From assembly GCF_002224245.2 (NCBI RefSeq), contig NZ_NKHK02000002.1:124001-188000 (forward strand): DNA of 64,000 bases, read 5' to 3'. Position 1 is the stretch's first letter, and every line of letters begins with the position of its first letter. Source of the DNA: Moraxella sp. VT-16-12 (GTDB lineage Bacteria > Pseudomonadota > Gammaproteobacteria > Pseudomonadales > Moraxellaceae). The position numbers were made by a program, and so were the translations under genes. The notes under the pieces are model-generated. The model saw only the letters and a program-made list of their open reading frames with translations. It was not told the DNA's origin and did no database searches. Shown in pieces: positions 1 through 9,056 of the stretch.

Positions 1-89
1 AATATCAGACCAGCCTACCCATGCACAACACCGCACTGTATCGCCTAGATGTGCAAAATACCACCAAAAGCCTTGTATGGATGGACTAA
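1..89 (+). CDS. C-terminal end of an unidentified protein (partial)
   Basis: An open frame enters from the left edge and ends at TAA 87-89, giving 28 residues that finish in LVWMD. It converges on rsmE and its stop overlaps the rsmE stop by a few bases, a normal arrangement for two convergent genes. The fragment is too short to assign to a family. It could be chance, but the frame is open to the edge and no other gene occupies this stretch. Confidence 0.35.
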   Translation, partial: YQTSLPMHNTALYRLDVQNTTKSLVWMD

Positions 90-799
90 ATCCACCGCCC
101 AAGCACGGCATTGACCGCAGTTTCTGTTCTTAAAATGCGTGTGCCAAAAGTTACCGCTTGTACGCCCACGCTCTTTAACAAATCAATCTCATAAGGCACA
201 AAACCCCCTTCTGCTCCAATGATGATGATGTCTGGCAAAGGGTTTTGAACCATAAATTCACCAAAATTATCATCAGCATAAGGGTGAAACACAAGGGCGG
301 TTTTGTTTTGCATAAGCGATGGCAGTTCATCTTGAACAAAAGGCTTAAAACGTTTGGCAAAGACAATCTTAGGAGCGATGGTATCCACGCCCTGCTGTAA
401 TCCTTCTTGTACAAACTCATCAAGGCGAGCCAACAGTGGCGACCCCCAATAGCTTTTATCAGTACGCACGCTGTTTAGCAGTACAATGTTATCCACACCA
501 AAAGCCGTCATGTCCATCACCAGTCGCCTAAGCACCTTAGGGCGTGGCAGAGCCAATATCACAGTCAAGCCCAGTTTGGGCGGTGGTGGTGTGTTCAAGC
601 AAACATCAGTTAACACACACTTTTCATCAGTGAGCTGCTCAATTTTTCCTACACCCAAATACCCACCAAATTCAGCGATTTTTAAGGTATCACCAATGCG
701 CGCCTTTAATACAGTACGAATATGATTGAGTTGGGCGGGGTCTGTGATGATGGCAAAATGGTCAGCAAAAGCACTTTTGGGCAAAAGTATGGTGTTCAT
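86..799 (-). CDS. rsmE: 16S rRNA (uracil-1498-N3)-methyltransferase RsmE
   Basis: 237 residues, the usual length for RsmE. The enzyme uses S-adenosylmethionine to methylate U1498 of 16S rRNA in the 30S subunit. The C-terminal half carries the SPOUT (knotted) signatures: IGAEGGF near residue 197, and GTRILRTETA near the end, which forms the SAM-binding knot. The N-terminal PUA-like domain is also recognisable (HIRTVLKARIGD). The ATG lies one base after the waaA stop, so the gene is the last member of the minus-strand block pepN-Sel1-waaA-rsmE and is probably translationally coupled to waaA. Confidence 0.95.
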   Translation of the reverse strand: MNTILLPKSAFADHFAIITDPAQLNHIRTVLKARIGDTLKIAEFGGYLGVGKIEQLTDEKCVLTDVCLNTPPPPKLGLTVILALPRPKVLRRLVMDMTAFGVDNIVLLNSVRTDKSYWGSPLLARLDEFVQEGLQQGVDTIAPKIVFAKRFKPFVQDELPSLMQNKTALVFHPYADDNFGEFMVQNPLPDIIIIGAEGGFVPYEIDLLKSVGVQAVTFGTRILRTETAVNAVLGRWI

Positions 800-800
800 G

Positions 801-2084
801 TTATTGACTGGCTTGTTTGGTTAATAAGGCGTGCATCATGGCAAATTGCTGTTTGTCTGCTTGCCTGCGTTCATCGGCAAGCTGTTTGCCTTGCTCGCCT
901 GCGTTTTTGGCAGAATTTGGGTCATCTAGCCAAAACTTTAAGACATCAAATAACTCAGATTCATCATCACTTTGCACCTGCACCAATGCCTGCACGCCCA
1001 CCAAATCCGCCACGATTTCGGCACAATTTTTGACATATCGCCCCATGATGATGGGCTTGGCAACACGAGCAGGCTCAATGGGATTGTGTCCGCCTTTATC
1101 CACAAATGACCCACCCACCACCGCCACATCACACAACCCATACCACGCCATCAGCTCGCCCATGCTGTCTGCCAAATACACTTGCGTGCTATCTTGTATG
1201 TCGGTTTGGCTTCGTCTGTGATAAATAAAATCTTGGCACAGCTTTGCCACGTCATCAAATCGCTCAGGGTGGCGTGGTACAAGAATCAGCAAAGCATTTG
1301 GCAAATGTGTCAGCAGTCGTTGATGTACCGCCAAAGCAAGCGACTCTTCGCCATCATGCGTGCTTGCCATAACCCACACAGGGCGATGACCCAAAGTGGT
1401 TTTATGCAAAAATGGCTGATTGGTTGCACTGCTCCATTTTAAAGAATGTGCCAATTTCACCTTATCATTATCCGCCCCAAGTGCGATAAAATTGGCATGA
1501 CTTTGAGCGTCTTGGGCGATGATGAGCGACAAATTTGCCATCATACTTTGGCTTAATCTGGCAAACTTACGATAACCATCAAAAGAGTTGTCAGTCAGGC
1601 GAGCATTTGCCATAACACTGGTGATGCCCTTACTTGCAAGTAAGTACAGCATATTTGCCCAAAGCTCTGTCTCCACAAACACCGCCATCACAGGTCGAAC
1701 GTGCGACAAAAACCGTTGTAACACCGCCACATCGTCCACTGGCACAAAGCTGTGTTGCACCGTTTTACCCAACCTGTCAGTAAAAAGCGTCTTAGCACGA
1801 GCAAAGCCTGTTTGTGTGGTGCTGGTTATCCACAAATGATAGTCATCATCTAACAGCAGTTTTAATAAAGGATAAGCGGTATTTAGCTCACCCAATGACA
1901 CCGCATGACACCAAATCACGCCTTTATCCGATTTGGCTAAGGGCAAATAATGATGACCAAAACGCTCCGCCATTTCACGCTCATAATAGGGCAATTTGTC
2001 TTTTTTATGTGCCAAAATACCCCAATAGACAGGGCGAGTCATCATGATGGCAAGATGATAATACCAAGGCGGACGAATGACCAT
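801..2084 (-). CDS. waaA: 3-deoxy-D-manno-octulosonic acid (Kdo) transferase
   Basis: Transfers Kdo from CMP-Kdo to lipid A precursor at the cytoplasmic face of the inner membrane, the first step of LPS inner-core assembly. Visible family marks are an N-terminal hydrophobic anchor, WCHAVSLGELNTA with the catalytic Glu near residue 60, FVETELWANML, ANARLTDNSF, and a GT-B C-terminal half with HPERFDDV and GGSFVDKGGHNPIEPA. The frame is open further upstream, but I place the start at ATG 2084 because it overlaps the TGA of the preceding gene by one base (TGATG), giving 427 residues, the usual size. It lies immediately before rsmE. Confidence 0.93.
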   Translation of the reverse strand: MVIRPPWYYHLAIMMTRPVYWGILAHKKDKLPYYEREMAERFGHHYLPLAKSDKGVIWCHAVSLGELNTAYPLLKLLLDDDYHLWITSTTQTGFARAKTLFTDRLGKTVQHSFVPVDDVAVLQRFLSHVRPVMAVFVETELWANMLYLLASKGITSVMANARLTDNSFDGYRKFARLSQSMMANLSLIIAQDAQSHANFIALGADNDKVKLAHSLKWSSATNQPFLHKTTLGHRPVWVMASTHDGEESLALAVHQRLLTHLPNALLILVPRHPERFDDVAKLCQDFIYHRRSQTDIQDSTQVYLADSMGELMAWYGLCDVAVVGGSFVDKGGHNPIEPARVAKPIIMGRYVKNCAEIVADLVGVQALVQVQSDDESELFDVLKFWLDDPNSAKNAGEQGKQLADERRQADKQQFAMMHALLTKQASQ

Positions 2085-3580
2085 CAAAAAAACGCCCCAA
2101 GCATGACCACAATCAACAACAGCCCCACACCAAGCACCGCTCCCCACATCAAATAGCGTTTATCAGACATCATTTCTGTTTGGCGGTCGCTCTTTAAAGC
2201 TTCTATCTGTCTCATATAAGCACGCACTTTTTTGGCTTCTGGGTGTCCGCCATCAGCTGCCTTATCAAGCCAATACTCCCCCATCTCTACACTCATGGCA
2301 ACACCGCCATTCTCTACATCAAAGCCTTGATAATACAAGCGGCTAAGTAGCTTAGATGCCCGAAAATCACCCATTTCAGCACTTTTTTTGATAAGATTGG
2401 TCGCCGCAGCAGTATTGGCAGGCACGCCCCGACCTTCAAACAAATACACCGCCAAACGAGTCATCGCCGATGGGTTGCCTGCTTTGACCGCTTGGCTTAA
2501 AAGTTGTAGGGCTTGATTGCGAGCCTGCACTGCTTTTTGGCTAAAACTGATGTCCGCCAATGCTTTACCTTTGGCAAGCTCACCATCAATATGAGCATCA
2601 AATTTATCCAAAATCATCACCGCTTTTTGGTAGCGTTCATCAGAATCGCTTGGCAAAGTGAGCTGTTTTAAATCCTGATATACTTCATCAAACAGCTTTG
2701 GCGTGTGAGAAGCCCGAGCTTTTTGTTTGCGTGCTGATGGCATGGGGGCTTGGCTTGGCTTAGGGCTTGGGGGTTGTTGGGGTGGCGGTGTTTGGGGTGT
2801 ACCAGTCCCAGTCTGGCTGGGCATTGGGGCGGATATCGGCTCTGCCACATCTGTCATGACATTCGTGTTCATCACATCAGCAGGCTTTACTGGCGCAGCA
2901 AACAGCTCTTTGGCTTGGTCATCGTGCAGCGTGGTCATTTGTTCTATACAATCATGCACCGCCCAATACAAACTGTCTTCTGCCAAACGTGTTGGCAGAC
3001 CTTGTGTATCCAGACCATAAAAAACTCGCTCCACCGAACCAAACAACCTTGCCCCAATGACTGACAGCACAAAAAAGCTTTGTGCCACACTCACCCCAAA
3101 GGCATTGTCCGCTTTTATCAAAAAAGCCAAACCTTGATAAAACACGGGCAGTTCAGTTTCGCTCAATCCGCCTGTCTTCTTACCCATCGCACCAGCATAA
3201 GTCCGCCCAAAGACAGCATTAGTATAACACTCCACAGCGACATCGCTCATGGTTTGGGATATATGAGCAGATAGCACCTGATGAACATGGTAACATAGCA
3301 CCATCAAAAGCTTAACAAACTCAGGATGAGCCACCAGTTCATGCTCTTTGATGTTTCTGCCTGCAAGGTCGGACTTGACCGCCGATAAAAACACATCAAG
3401 CACTTTTAAGCTGTCAAGCGTGGCTTGCCAGTTGCCATTTTGTGAAATGTGGTCATGAATAAGCTGTCTGAGCTTGGCTTGATAGGCAAAAGTTTTTTGC
3501 ACTTTGGGCTGATTTAGACTTTGCCACAATAGCACTGTCTCATTATCAAACTCAAACCACACAAAGGCAGGCTTATTCAT
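2084..3580 (-). CDS. Sel1-repeat protein with C-terminal membrane anchor
   Basis: About 498 residues, no named function. The N-terminal ~230 residues are helical and unrecognised. Then comes a Pro/Gln-rich linker (about residues 265-300), then Sel1-like repeats (LAVYLFEGRGVPANTAAATN, and LLSRLYYQGF with GEYWLDKAADGGHPEA), and finally one strongly hydrophobic segment at the very C-terminus (WGAVLGVGLLLIVVMLGAFF). This predicts a tail-anchored protein with its bulk in the cytoplasm; Sel1 repeats usually mediate protein contacts. The ATG at 3580 overlaps the end of pepN by 8 bases and has GGGGAT upstream; its stop overlaps the waaA start. It could be a regulator or scaffold, but nothing in the sequence fixes a role. 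Confidence 0.8.
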   Translation of the reverse strand: MNKPAFVWFEFDNETVLLWQSLNQPKVQKTFAYQAKLRQLIHDHISQNGNWQATLDSLKVLDVFLSAVKSDLAGRNIKEHELVAHPEFVKLLMVLCYHVHQVLSAHISQTMSDVAVECYTNAVFGRTYAGAMGKKTGGLSETELPVFYQGLAFLIKADNAFGVSVAQSFFVLSVIGARLFGSVERVFYGLDTQGLPTRLAEDSLYWAVHDCIEQMTTLHDDQAKELFAAPVKPADVMNTNVMTDVAEPISAPMPSQTGTGTPQTPPPQQPPSPKPSQAPMPSARKQKARASHTPKLFDEVYQDLKQLTLPSDSDERYQKAVMILDKFDAHIDGELAKGKALADISFSQKAVQARNQALQLLSQAVKAGNPSAMTRLAVYLFEGRGVPANTAAATNLIKKSAEMGDFRASKLLSRLYYQGFDVENGGVAMSVEMGEYWLDKAADGGHPEAKKVRAYMRQIEALKSDRQTEMMSDKRYLMWGAVLGVGLLLIVVMLGAFF

Positions 3581-6143
3581 GAGTATCCCCAAGCATATTG
3601 TTTAAAAATTCAAGCACATTTTTTGAGCTAACTTTGGGTTGCAGTGCCAACAAACTTTGTCTTGCCATCTCTTGCTTGTCATCAACCAAAGTATGAAACC
3701 GAGCCAAGGACGACAAAAGACGTGAAGCCAGTACTGGATTTGTGCCATCAAGACGAGCAATGGCAGAAGTAAACAATGCCAAGCCATCTTTTGTCCAAAG
3801 CTGAGCAGGTTTGTTGGCAAGTCCCCCCAGCGTCGTACGCACACGGTTTGGCGTGTGCCAATCATAATCAGCACGTGCCATCAAAGAGCCGATTTTTGCG
3901 ACATCTGCACTACTTGCACCAGTTTGCACACTAAACCACATATCTATCACCAACTCATCACCAACAAATTCATCATAAAATCTTTGCACAAACTCATCAA
4001 CACAAGACAGCTCAAATTCAACCATTGCTGATAATGCCCCAAGCTGTTCACTCATACAACTGGCATTTGTGTATTGATGTTTGGCACGTTGTGCCATATC
4101 AAGCCCTGCGGTTAATGCTAAGTTTAAAAACACATTGCGAAGCAATCGCACACCACGAGCGTCAGGTGTATCTTCATAAGGCACCATTGGCAAGTCATCA
4201 TACCACGCCAACAGTTGCTCACTTAGGGCACAAGCGATGGCGGATTTTAAGGCGGTGCGGGTTTTTTTGACGTCATCAGGGTCATAATCACGCTCATAGC
4301 CACCAGCAATCTCACTTTCGCTAGGTATGTCAAACAGTCTGGCAGTCAGCATGGGGTCTTTGTGTATGAGTGTAGGCACGATGACTTTTAGGGTGTCCGT
4401 CAGTAGTTTGATGTTATCTGATTTGCCAAAAATCAATCGTCCGACAAGCGTTTGTATGGCTTGCCATTGATTAAAGCCTTCATGTTCAAATTGGACGATT
4501 TTTACCAAATCTTCATCAGAGTACTCAAACTCCAATTTCACAGGGGCAGAAAAGTTACGAAGCACCGACACCACAGGACGCACCCCACCAAGTGGCAAAT
4601 CATCAAACTTAAAACTTTGGCTGTCGGTGGTCAGTAGCAACAATTTTTGAGCAAGTAGCTTGCCACTTTGTCCATGAAAAATCGCCACGTCTATCGGTAT
4701 TGGTAAAGCTTTTGGGGCATCATAGCCTGATACATGGCGAGTTTGCTGAGTAAAGTGTAATTTGACCATATCGCCTGCCATCTCAACACGACCTGATACC
4801 ACGGGCGTACCTGCTTGGGTGTACCACGCCAAAAAGTCCAGCACACGCTCATCGCCAACGCTCATCGCTGATAAGAAATCTTCAATGGTTACCGCTTTGC
4901 CATCATAACGGCGAAAATATTCGTCCATGCCTTGACGAAATTTGTCTTGACCGAGCAAAGTGGCAATCATGCGCACAATCTCTGCCCCTTTTTCATAAAT
5001 GGTTACGGTATAAAAATTGTTAATCTCCACAAAGCTATCAGGACGCACAGGGTGAGCCAACACGCCTGCATCTTCGGTAAACTGATGTGCTTTTAAAAAT
5101 GCCACATCTTCAATCCGTTGCACCGCAGATGAGCGATGAGATGCCGAAAAACTTTGGTCTCTAAATACGGTCAATCCTTCTTTTAGGCAAAGCTGAAACC
5201 AATCACGACAGGTAATGCGGTTGCCCGTCCAATTATGAAAGTATTCGTGAGCAATCACCGATTTTACTTGAAAACTTCGCTCATCTGTGGTGTTTTTTGG
5301 TGTGGATAGCACACAAGATGTATTAAAAATATTTAAGCCTTTGTTTTCCATTGCTCCCATATTAAACTGCCCCGTGGCAACTATCATATAGCGGTCAAGG
5401 TCATAAGCTCGCCCATAATGCACCTCGTCCCATGTCATCGCATCTTTTAGAGCGGTCATGGCGACATGGCATTTATCAATATCAGCACGCACCGCATAGA
5501 TTTCCAAGAGCACCTCTCGCCCTTGTATCGTGGTGTAATGGTCAGTTAAAACTGCCAAATCCGCCACCACACAAGCAAACAGATAGCTGGGTTTTTTAGT
5601 AGGGTCATGCCAAATGGCAAAATGTCTGTCGTCATCAAGCTCACCTTTTTCTATCAAATTGCCATTAGCAAGCAAGACAGGAAAGTGCTTGGGAGCTTCT
5701 ATTCTTGTGGTGTATTCACTCAACACATCAGGGCGGTCAGGAAAAAAAGTAATTTTACGAAACCCTTCTGGCTCACACTGGGTAACAAACATCATCTCAT
5801 CACCAGTGCCTGATTGATACAAGCCTTCTAATGCGGTGTTGGTTTGGGGGGTGATTTTGACTGATAATTTAATGTTGGCATGATTTGGGGCGTTTTTGAT
5901 GGTCAAACTTTCATCATCTAAAATATAATCATCGTTTGATAAAGTTGCACCATTGACCGAGATTTGAAGCAAATCAAGCTCACGTCCAAGCAACACAAGC
6001 TTGCCATCATGCTCACGCACCATATCAAGCACGCTATCTACAATGGCATGGTCATCATACAAACGAATGTCCAAAGACACAGATTTTACGCAGTAGCTAG
6101 GTGGCGTATAGTCGTTTAAATAGATTTTTTGTGGGGCAGTCAT
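3573..6143 (-). CDS. pepN: Aminopeptidase N (M1 family zinc metallopeptidase)
   Basis: 856 residues, close to the E. coli enzyme. Removes N-terminal residues from peptides in the cytoplasm. The exopeptidase motif GAMEN is near residue 262, and the zinc site HEYFHNWTGNR near 298 is followed by the third ligand in LKEGLTVFRD about 20 residues later. The N-terminal beta domain and C-terminal helical domain (ARFHTLVD near the end) are complete. It is the first gene of the minus-strand block; the Sel1-repeat gene starts inside its last codons. Confidence 0.97.
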   Translation of the reverse strand: MTAPQKIYLNDYTPPSYCVKSVSLDIRLYDDHAIVDSVLDMVREHDGKLVLLGRELDLLQISVNGATLSNDDYILDDESLTIKNAPNHANIKLSVKITPQTNTALEGLYQSGTGDEMMFVTQCEPEGFRKITFFPDRPDVLSEYTTRIEAPKHFPVLLANGNLIEKGELDDDRHFAIWHDPTKKPSYLFACVVADLAVLTDHYTTIQGREVLLEIYAVRADIDKCHVAMTALKDAMTWDEVHYGRAYDLDRYMIVATGQFNMGAMENKGLNIFNTSCVLSTPKNTTDERSFQVKSVIAHEYFHNWTGNRITCRDWFQLCLKEGLTVFRDQSFSASHRSSAVQRIEDVAFLKAHQFTEDAGVLAHPVRPDSFVEINNFYTVTIYEKGAEIVRMIATLLGQDKFRQGMDEYFRRYDGKAVTIEDFLSAMSVGDERVLDFLAWYTQAGTPVVSGRVEMAGDMVKLHFTQQTRHVSGYDAPKALPIPIDVAIFHGQSGKLLAQKLLLLTTDSQSFKFDDLPLGGVRPVVSVLRNFSAPVKLEFEYSDEDLVKIVQFEHEGFNQWQAIQTLVGRLIFGKSDNIKLLTDTLKVIVPTLIHKDPMLTARLFDIPSESEIAGGYERDYDPDDVKKTRTALKSAIACALSEQLLAWYDDLPMVPYEDTPDARGVRLLRNVFLNLALTAGLDMAQRAKHQYTNASCMSEQLGALSAMVEFELSCVDEFVQRFYDEFVGDELVIDMWFSVQTGASSADVAKIGSLMARADYDWHTPNRVRTTLGGLANKPAQLWTKDGLALFTSAIARLDGTNPVLASRLLSSLARFHTLVDDKQEMARQSLLALQPKVSSKNVLEFLNNMLGDTHE

Positions 6144-6387
6144 GTCATTCTCTTTTTACAATTTGCCAACATACTACCAAAAAATCACCCCAAAATCACC
6201 ATCAATCCACCTTTTTTCCGCTCAAATGCCAAAAAAAACACCCCAAATGCCTTGTAAAAAATGGCTAACTTTGTCATCATAGCACCTAAATTCAATCTCA
6301 TGACAATTTCTCACATTTGGTTAATTTTTACCAAATTTATCGTGATGTTTTAAAATTTTTTACAATAAAGACATGATAGGAGCTTTT

Positions 6388-6912
6388 ATGCGTATGTCTC
6401 AACTTGGCAAGTTCATCACCATCATTCTTGCCACCAGCACACTTGCACTAACAGGCTGTGCCAGCAAAAACAAAAAATCTCAGGTCATGGTTGCCCCACT
6501 AGGTGTTGGTCATGGTGGCAATATGGGTGGCTACTATGGCGGTCCTTTGGTAAATAACTCAGATGCCATTCGTAACGCTGCTCGCAACATTCAAGGCGTG
6601 GTGTATTTTGATTTTGATTCAGATGCCATCAAGCCAGAAGCTGCTCGTATTTTAGACCAGCAAGCCCAGTTTTTAAACTCAAATCAAGGGGCAAGAGTAC
6701 AAGTAGCAGGTCATACCGATGAACGTGGCACGCGTGAGTATAATATGTCGCTAGGTGAACGTCGTGCTGCTGCCGTGCGTAGTTATCTTGCTGGCAAAGG
6801 CGTAAACACCGCCAATATAGAGATTATCAGCTTTGGTGAAGAACAGCCTGCTGCCACAGGCTCAAACGAAGCAGCATGGTCAAAAAACCGCCGTGCTGAG
6901 CTTAGCTACTAA
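6388..6912 (+). CDS. pal: Peptidoglycan-associated lipoprotein Pal
   Basis: 174 residues. Pal anchors the outer membrane to peptidoglycan and works with TolB/TolQRA during division. A lipoprotein signal peptide ends in LTGC with the lipid-modified Cys at about residue 24. After a Gly-rich spacer the OmpA-like peptidoglycan-binding domain begins (VYFDFDSDAIKPEA) and carries GHTDERGTREYN and LGERRAAAVRSYL. An in-frame ATG lies at 6373, but AGGAG at 6377-6381 sits correctly for ATG 6388, so I use that. Unlike in many genomes, no tol genes adjoin it here. Confidence 0.96.
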   Translation: MRMSQLGKFITIILATSTLALTGCASKNKKSQVMVAPLGVGHGGNMGGYYGGPLVNNSDAIRNAARNIQGVVYFDFDSDAIKPEAARILDQQAQFLNSNQGARVQVAGHTDERGTREYNMSLGERRAAAVRSYLAGKGVNTANIEIISFGEEQPAATGSNEAAWSKNRRAELSY

Positions 6913-6936
6913 ATTTAGCCGCCAATAAACCGCCCA

Positions 6937-6963
6937 AAAAAGACGTGCTTTGGTACGTCTTAG
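6937..6963. terminator. Hairpin after pal
   Basis: Inverted repeat AAGACGT/ACGTCTT with a 7-base loop. Read on the minus strand it is followed by a run of T, so it may stop transcription from the convergent membrane-protein gene as well as from pal. Confidence 0.6.
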
Positions 6964-6992
6964 CTTGGTTTATTAGCCATGTTAAAAACCAC

Positions 6993-7024
6993 AAAAAAGC
7001 AACCCCAAAGGATTGCTTTTTTTG
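6993..7024. terminator. Bidirectional rho-independent terminator
   Basis: AAAAGCAA pairs with TTGCTTTT around a 10-base loop, with A and T runs on the two sides. It lies between the convergent pal and outer-membrane protein genes and could serve both. Confidence 0.8.
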
Positions 7025-7034
7025 GTTGGGCAAC

Positions 7035-7868
7035 TTAAAAACGCATGGTCGCACCAAGTTTAACAATGGGATACCACTCAGGATTATCATTACTGATTTT
7101 ATCTTGGAGACGTCCAGCTAACTCATCATTAGTTACAGGAACTGCTGCACCACTACCGTCAATCTTGGTTACATCGCCATTTACTTGCACACCAGTTTTC
7201 CATTTACCAGTATAAGCTGCCCCAATCTCGCCAAACATACCAAAACGTCTGTCGCTATTAGGCTTAAAACCAACGGTCAAATAAGGAGATACTTTTCTGC
7301 CTGACTCAGCTTTAACAACAATATCGCCTGTTACATCATATTTATCGCCATCAATTTTTACACTACTGGTGTTGTCAGCATGGGGTCTTAAAGTCGCATC
7401 AAAGCTATTATCTGTAAAAATCATGCCTGTGCTGACTGTAAAACGGTTGGCAAATGGACGAGCTTTTACGCCCACATAGGGGTTGCTAAAATCCGCATCT
7501 AGCTTTAATGTGCCACTATAATCTTTGTACTCATCGCCCAAAACTTTTTTCCAGTTGATGATAGAGTCGTTACCACCAATGTCAGCCTCAGCGTCAAAGC
7601 TACCGCCCGTCCAACCTGCAACCACTTCGGCGGTTTCATTGGCTGACCATGCAATATTTGCACCATAGCCAAACGTGCCAATCTCAGCACTGATAGAAGC
7701 AGGCTTACTAAATGTCTTGACAACTGTTTTGGTGCTGTCAAAAGCAGTCTTACCTGTGGTGGTAATGCCACTAACTACGGCATTTCCTGCATTGGTAACC
7801 ATATTTGCCATGGCGGTGCTAGAAATCGCAGTCGCTGCCAGTACGGCGGTTAATTTTAAAAGTTTCAT
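7035..7868 (-). CDS. Outer-membrane beta-barrel protein, unassigned
   Basis: 277 residues. It starts with a clear Sec signal peptide (MKLLKLTAVLAATAISSTAM, cleavage probably after AMA) and ends in KLGATMRF, the terminal Phe typical of substrates of the BAM outer-membrane insertion machinery. Alternating polar/hydrophobic stretches and phrases such as NPYVGVKARPF, VSPYLTVGFKPN and MFGEIGAAYTGKWK fit a small barrel of the OprF/OmpW-like size class, but I cannot name the family. ATG 7868 is chosen over an upstream in-frame codon because GGAG precedes it and the signal peptide begins there. It is transcribed alone, between a bidirectional terminator and a long spacer. Confidence 0.75.
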   Translation of the reverse strand: MKLLKLTAVLAATAISSTAMANMVTNAGNAVVSGITTTGKTAFDSTKTVVKTFSKPASISAEIGTFGYGANIAWSANETAEVVAGWTGGSFDAEADIGGNDSIINWKKVLGDEYKDYSGTLKLDADFSNPYVGVKARPFANRFTVSTGMIFTDNSFDATLRPHADNTSSVKIDGDKYDVTGDIVVKAESGRKVSPYLTVGFKPNSDRRFGMFGEIGAAYTGKWKTGVQVNGDVTKIDGSGAAVPVTNDELAGRLQDKISNDNPEWYPIVKLGATMRF

Positions 7869-8595
7869 GTTTTTTCTCCAAAAACAATTAGTAAATTCAT
7901 CAGGCATATTTGGTGTTTTACAAAACATATTGGGTTAGTAAAATAAAGCAAAAAATATGCCCAAATGATATTTATTTTCACAAATACTAAAATAGCAAAC
8001 AATTTTAAGCATTTGCCCTGTTATATTTATAAGACAAATCCGAAAAAATGTCAGTTTTTTTTACATAAAAATAACAAATAAATTTAAATGCAGATACAAA
8101 GTTGCCAGTTTCTGTCGATTGCCTGTCCAATAAAGCAAATTTAATAATAAGAATAATACTCACCATCATTTATCGCCATGCTTTCTCAATTGCCATGCCC
8201 AAAAATGAACAATTATTAAACAAAGCTGATAATTCAAAGACTTAGATACAAAATTTCACAATTAAGCATACAAAAATCACGCATAAACCACCCCAAAAAA
8301 CAAGTTATAATAACCACACTAACTCATTGAAATCAAATAAGATTCATTGGTTTAATATTTGTTCACTATGATTTGTAGATGTTTTGTTTTGTTGTGTTAA
8401 AAACAAAGCCTGAACATGGATTGATTTTTGCAGATTTTACCAAACCCAATTTAAGCAAAATTGCTTGTTAAAATGACAGTTTAACCATTTATATCACACA
8501 AATCTGCCTTTGTCATAAAAGCTTAGATTATTTGTGATGATTTTATTAAGATATTAAATTTCATAAAAATTAAGACATGATTTAGAGATACGCCC
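7869..8595. other. AT-rich spacer between divergent genes, no gene seen
   Basis: About 730 bases between the outer-membrane protein gene (leftward) and fimT (rightward). I see no plausible coding frame with a ribosome-binding site. It must hold the promoters of both genes; the only recognisable site is a weak sigma-54-like match at 8417-8432. Confidence 0.6.
8417..8432 (+). promoter_or_regulatory. Possible sigma-54 promoter before the minor-pilin operon
   Basis: TGGATTGATTTTTGCA has the -24 GG and -12 GC elements exactly ten bases apart and a perfect TTGCA, but departs from the TGGCA consensus at two positions. It lies about 165 bases upstream of fimT. In AT-rich DNA such a match can arise by chance. 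Confidence 0.3.
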
Positions 8596-9048
8596 ATGAA
8601 ATACAGCAAGGGTTTTACGTTGATTGAGCTGATGGTTGTTGTTACATTGATTGCCATCATCGCCACCTTAGCAACCCCATCCATGATTCGTTTTATTCAA
8701 AGAAGTCAGGTGGCAGAGCAAAGTCGTTCTTTCGTCAGCTTTTTACAGGAATCTCGGGGTCAAGCGGTATTGCTCAGACATTCTAAATATCCTGTCAATA
8801 TCATCGCAGGCACATCAGGGGGTAGCACCAACATAGGAGACAACGGTGCCGAATGGTCGCCAAATTCCGACCGTGTTAGTATCAGCCCCACCAACAGCTT
8901 TAACTATAATTTACTGGGACAAACTGACATGACTGGCGAAGCATGCTACATCATCACTCATCAAAACAATGCTGCGGTAGGTCAAGTCATCATCTTAGAC
9001 AGAAATGGCTCAACCAAAGTACATAATAATACAATCACCTGTCCATAG
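8596..9048 (+). CDS. fimT: Minor pilin FimT/FimU-like (GspH family)
   Basis: 150 residues. The prepilin leader MKYSKG is cut by PilD before Phe; the mature protein starts [10 protein letters not shown] with Glu at +5 and continues as a hydrophobic helix. A GspH/FimT-type beta domain follows (VAEQSRSFVSFLQESRGQA), with a Cys pair at the C-terminal end. It is the first gene of the operon fimT-pilV-pilW-pilX-pilY1-pilE-pilE, whose products prime pilus assembly and form the tip complex. FimT-type proteins bind DNA in some naturally competent bacteria, but that cannot be judged from this sequence. Confidence 0.88.
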   Translation: MKYSKGFTLIELMVVVTLIAIIATLATPSMIRFIQRSQVAEQSRSFVSFLQESRGQAVLLRHSKYPVNIIAGTSGGSTNIGDNGAEWSPNSDRVSISPTNSFNYNLLGQTDMTGEACYIITHQNNAAVGQVIILDRNGSTKVHNNTITCP

Positions 9049-9056
9049 GAATGTCC

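Noticed and set aside
722-1221. Plus-strand frames opposite waaA
   Set aside because: No RBS, no domain similarity; waaA on the minus strand explains the region.
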